8,599 nt of DNA from contig JAAZAQ010000050.1 of NCBI GenBank assembly GCA_012514225.1, forward strand, positions 1 through 8,599. Direction: 5' to 3'. How positions within the stretch are numbered: position 1 is the first letter of the stretch; the number at the start of each line of letters is the position of its first letter. The position numbers were made by a program, and so were the translations under genes. This stretch comes from Clostridiales bacterium. Its GTDB lineage: Bacteria > Bacillota > Clostridia > Christensenellales > Aristaeellaceae. The notes under the pieces are model-generated. The model did not search any database and had not been told where the DNA came from. It worked only from the letters and a program-made list of their open reading frames with translations. Shown here piece by piece: positions 6,770-8,599 of the stretch.

Positions 6770-7692
6770 CAAAGCCGGGCGTCCTGGCCGTCACGGGGCC
6801 GACCGCCTCGGGGAAATCCGCGCTGGCGCTGGAAATCGCGCTGAAGCACGGCGGCGAAATCGTCTGCATGGACGCCCTGCAGGTCTACCGCGGCATGGAT
6901 GTGGGCACGGCCAAGCCGACAAAGGGGGAGCAGGCCCTCGTCCCCCATCACCTGCTCGATGTGCGAGGCCCGGAAGAGCCTTTTTCCGCGGCGGAATACG
7001 CCCGGCTGGCGGAGGAGGCCATCGGGGGCATCCTGTCCCGCGGCTTGCCGCCGGTCCTGTGCGGGGGCACGGGGCTGTACCTGCGGGCGCTGCGCGGGGG
7101 GCTGGACTTCGGCGGCACGCCCTCCGACCCCGCCGTCCGCGCGAAATACCAGGCCGTCGCCGAACGGGAAGGCCGGGAAGCGCTCCACGCCCTGCTGAAA
7201 GAACGGGACCCGGAAACCGCGCGGGAACTGCACCCCAACGACCTGCGCCGCGTCGTGCGCGCGCTGGAAGTGCTGGAATTGACCGGGCGGCCCTTCCAGC
7301 CCCGGCAGGCGCCCCGGGCGGACGGCGGGAAGCGGCCGATGGCGGTCGTGGCCCTCGACTGGCCGCGGGACGCGCTGTACCGGCGGATTGACGAGCGGGT
7401 GAAGCGCATGCTTGACGACGGGCTGGCGGAGGAAGTGCGTGGCCTGCTGGATTGCGGCGTGAGCCCGCAGGCGCAGGCCATGCAGGGCATCGGGTACAAG
7501 GAGCTCGTCCCCTACGTTCAGGGGCATACAAGCCTGGAGGACGCGGAGGAACTGATGGCCCGGCGCACCCGCAACTATGCCAAGCGGCAGCTCACCTGGC
7601 TGCGCGCGGAGCCGGGCGTCCGCTGGCTGCCCGGGGACGCGGGCATGGCGCGGCTGGAGAGCGAAATCAAGCATATCATGGAGGGAACATGA
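6766..7692 (+). CDS. miaA: MiaA, tRNA dimethylallyltransferase
   Basis: MiaA transfers the dimethylallyl group from DMAPP to N6 of A37 in tRNAs reading UNN codons, giving i6A37, the substrate of MiaB encoded upstream. It has 308 residues, a normal length. The P-loop is GPTASGKS (11-18). D36 opens the motif DALQVYRGMDVGTAKP, where the usual Ser after Asp is Ala37. Further family motifs are PHHLLD, CGGTGLYLRAL, HPNDLRRVVRALEV with TGRP, QAMQGIGYKEL, and the tRNA-contacting RNYAKRQLTWLR near the C-terminus. The ATG overlaps the mutL stop as ATGA. There is no convincing ribosome binding site at normal spacing, so translation probably depends on coupling to mutL. The mutL-miaA linkage is widespread in bacteria; in E. 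coli and B. subtilis hfq follows miaA, but here it does not. Confidence 0.97.
   Translation: MTKPGVLAVTGPTASGKSALALEIALKHGGEIVCMDALQVYRGMDVGTAKPTKGEQALVPHHLLDVRGPEEPFSAAEYARLAEEAIGGILSRGLPPVLCGGTGLYLRALRGGLDFGGTPSDPAVRAKYQAVAEREGREALHALLKERDPETARELHPNDLRRVVRALEVLELTGRPFQPRQAPRADGGKRPMAVVALDWPRDALYRRIDERVKRMLDDGLAEEVRGLLDCGVSPQAQAMQGIGYKELVPYVQGHTSLEDAEELMARRTRNYAKRQLTWLRAEPGVRWLPGDAGMARLESEIKHIMEGT
7680..7684 (+). promoter_or_regulatory. Ribosome binding site of the YnbB-like gene
   Basis: GGAGG lies within the last codons of miaA, 4 bases before ATG 7689. With the ATGA overlap it supports this start for the downstream gene. Confidence 0.7.
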
Positions 7693-8599
7693 GCCGGGAC
7701 CTGGAAGCCCTGTTCGAGCGGGCGGAGCGCGACTGCGGCCCCGCCTTTTTACAGTTTGAGCGCACGGAGCGGGACGTCACCGCCCGGGTGCTGGACGCCT
7801 TCGAGCGCCACCGCGTGGCCGCCCGGCACTTCGCCCCCTCCAACGGCTACGGGTACGGGGACCTGGGGCGGGACACGCTGGAAGCCGTGTGCGCGGACGT
7901 ATTCCAAGCCGAGGAGGCCATCCTGCGCCCCTCCCTGGCCAGCGGCACGCACACCCTGGCGGTCTGCCTGCAGGGGCTGCTGCTGCCCGGGGACGAGCTG
8001 CTGCTGGCCACCGGCAGCCCCTACGACACCCTGCGCGGCGTCATCGGGTTTTCCGGGGAGCCGGGAAGCCTCGCGGAAATGGGCGTCAAGGCCCGGACGG
8101 TGGAGCTGACCCCGGAGGGCGCGGTCGACCTCCCGAAGGTGCAGGACGCCATCGGCGAAAAGACGCGCGTCGTCTTCCTGCAGCGCAGCCGCGGCTACGC
8201 CCTCAGGCCGTCCCTCTCCCCCGGGGCGCTGGGGGCGGCCATCCGGGGCATCAAGGAACGCAGCCCCCAGGCCTTCGTGGTCGTCGACAACTGCTACGGC
8301 GCCTTCGTGACAAAGGACGAGCCCACCTTCCACGGCGCGGACGCGGCTTGCGGCAGCCTGATCAAGAACTTGGGCGGCGGCCTGATGCCGACCGGGGGCT
8401 ATATCGCCGGCACCCGCAGGGCGATTTCCCGCATCGGGAACCGGCTGACCGCGCCGGGGGTGGGCCGGGAGATAGGCAGCTACGAGGGCGGTTACCGCCT
8501 GTTTTTCCAGGGGCTGTTCATGGCGCCGCACACCGTCTGCCAGGCCAAGAAAACCGCCGCGCTGGCCGCGCGGGTGGCGGAGCTGCTGGGCTTTACGGC
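7689..8599 (+). CDS. YnbB-like, methionine gamma-lyase family PLP protein, 5' part
   Basis: About 303 residues are visible before the window ends; family members are usually somewhat over 400. It is a fold-type I PLP-dependent protein of the family annotated as methionine gamma-lyase or aluminium resistance protein (B. subtilis YnbB). Matching blocks are NGYGYGDLGRDTLE (~52-65), RPSLASGTHTLAVCLQGLLLPGDELL, GSPYDTLRGVIG, LQRSRGYALRPSL, VVVDNCYGAF with the cofactor Asp D200, and SLIKNLGGGLMPTGGYIAG with the probable PLP lysine K226. Usual residues NPGGG and CYGEF read NLGGG and CYGAF here. The true reaction is unproven for most members, so neither sulfur amino-acid lysis nor metal resistance should be assumed. 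It starts in an ATGA overlap with miaA, so it is the fourth gene of the mutS unit; ynbB also lies downstream of miaA in B. subtilis, at greater distance. Confidence 0.9.
   Translation, partial: MSRDLEALFERAERDCGPAFLQFERTERDVTARVLDAFERHRVAARHFAPSNGYGYGDLGRDTLEAVCADVFQAEEAILRPSLASGTHTLAVCLQGLLLPGDELLLATGSPYDTLRGVIGFSGEPGSLAEMGVKARTVELTPEGAVDLPKVQDAIGEKTRVVFLQRSRGYALRPSLSPGALGAAIRGIKERSPQAFVVVDNCYGAFVTKDEPTFHGADAACGSLIKNLGGGLMPTGGYIAGTRRAISRIGNRLTAPGVGREIGSYEGGYRLFFQGLFMAPHTVCQAKKTAALAARVAELLGFT

Noticed and set aside
4964..6772. A 602-residue minus-strand open frame opposite mutL
   Set aside because: Mirror image of mutL in a GC-rich genome; no start signal or recognisable domain.
7756..8109. 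A 117-residue open frame overlapping the YnbB-like gene
   Set aside because: It is a shifted frame inside a gene with strong family motifs and has an Arg/Ser/Pro/Cys-rich translation.
1..8599. A hidden mobile element, defence system, CRISPR array or RNA gene
   Set aside because: Nearly every base is accounted for by conserved housekeeping genes; the largest gap is 2281-2372, which holds only the terminator, promoter and ribosome binding site. I saw no direct-repeat arrays, transposase motifs or tRNA-like folds.

Overview
The window is dense housekeeping DNA from a GC-rich bacterium (by eye about two thirds G+C or more, with strong G/C bias at third codon positions). All supported genes are on the + strand. 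The order RNase E/G, miaB, YlbF-family gene, mutS, mutL, miaA, YnbB-like gene matches gene order known from Firmicutes. In Bacillus subtilis, miaB and ymcA lie just upstream of mutS-mutL, with miaA and ynbB further along. Together with the endonuclease-type MutL and the YlbF/Ric protein, this suggests a GC-rich member of the Clostridia. The class-level placement is an inference; genus cannot be read from this DNA.

Layout. Unit 1 (1-2327) holds the 3' end of an RNase E/G-family ribonuclease gene, which overlaps miaB by 8 bases, then a small YlbF/RicA-like gene with a cysteine-rich tail. It ends at a very strong intrinsic terminator (2292-2327). Unit 2 starts at an extended -10 promoter (2341-2349) only 13 bases past the terminator T-run. 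It carries mutS, mutL, miaA and a PLP-dependent YnbB/methionine gamma-lyase-like gene cut by the window end. Spacing in unit 2 is tight: mutS-mutL 8 bases apart, then two ATGA stop/start overlaps.

How the genes work together. MutS recognises mismatches and MutL supplies the ATPase and latent nicking endonuclease of mutH-independent mismatch repair; both carry candidate sliding-clamp motifs. MiaA adds the dimethylallyl group to A37 of tRNAs reading UNN codons, and MiaB then methylthiolates that base, so the two steps of one pathway sit in different transcription units. The YlbF-family protein belongs to a group that in B. subtilis forms an Fe-S-containing complex affecting RNA processing. Its position beside an RNase gene and the Fe-S enzyme MiaB is suggestive.

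I found no mobile element, CRISPR array, RNA gene or clear unknown defence system. The points of interest are small: a ribonuclease lacking the expected Zn-link cysteines, a four-cysteine tail on the YlbF protein, a proline run in the MutL linker whose complementary strand is a strong G-quadruplex motif, and a compact terminator/promoter junction.
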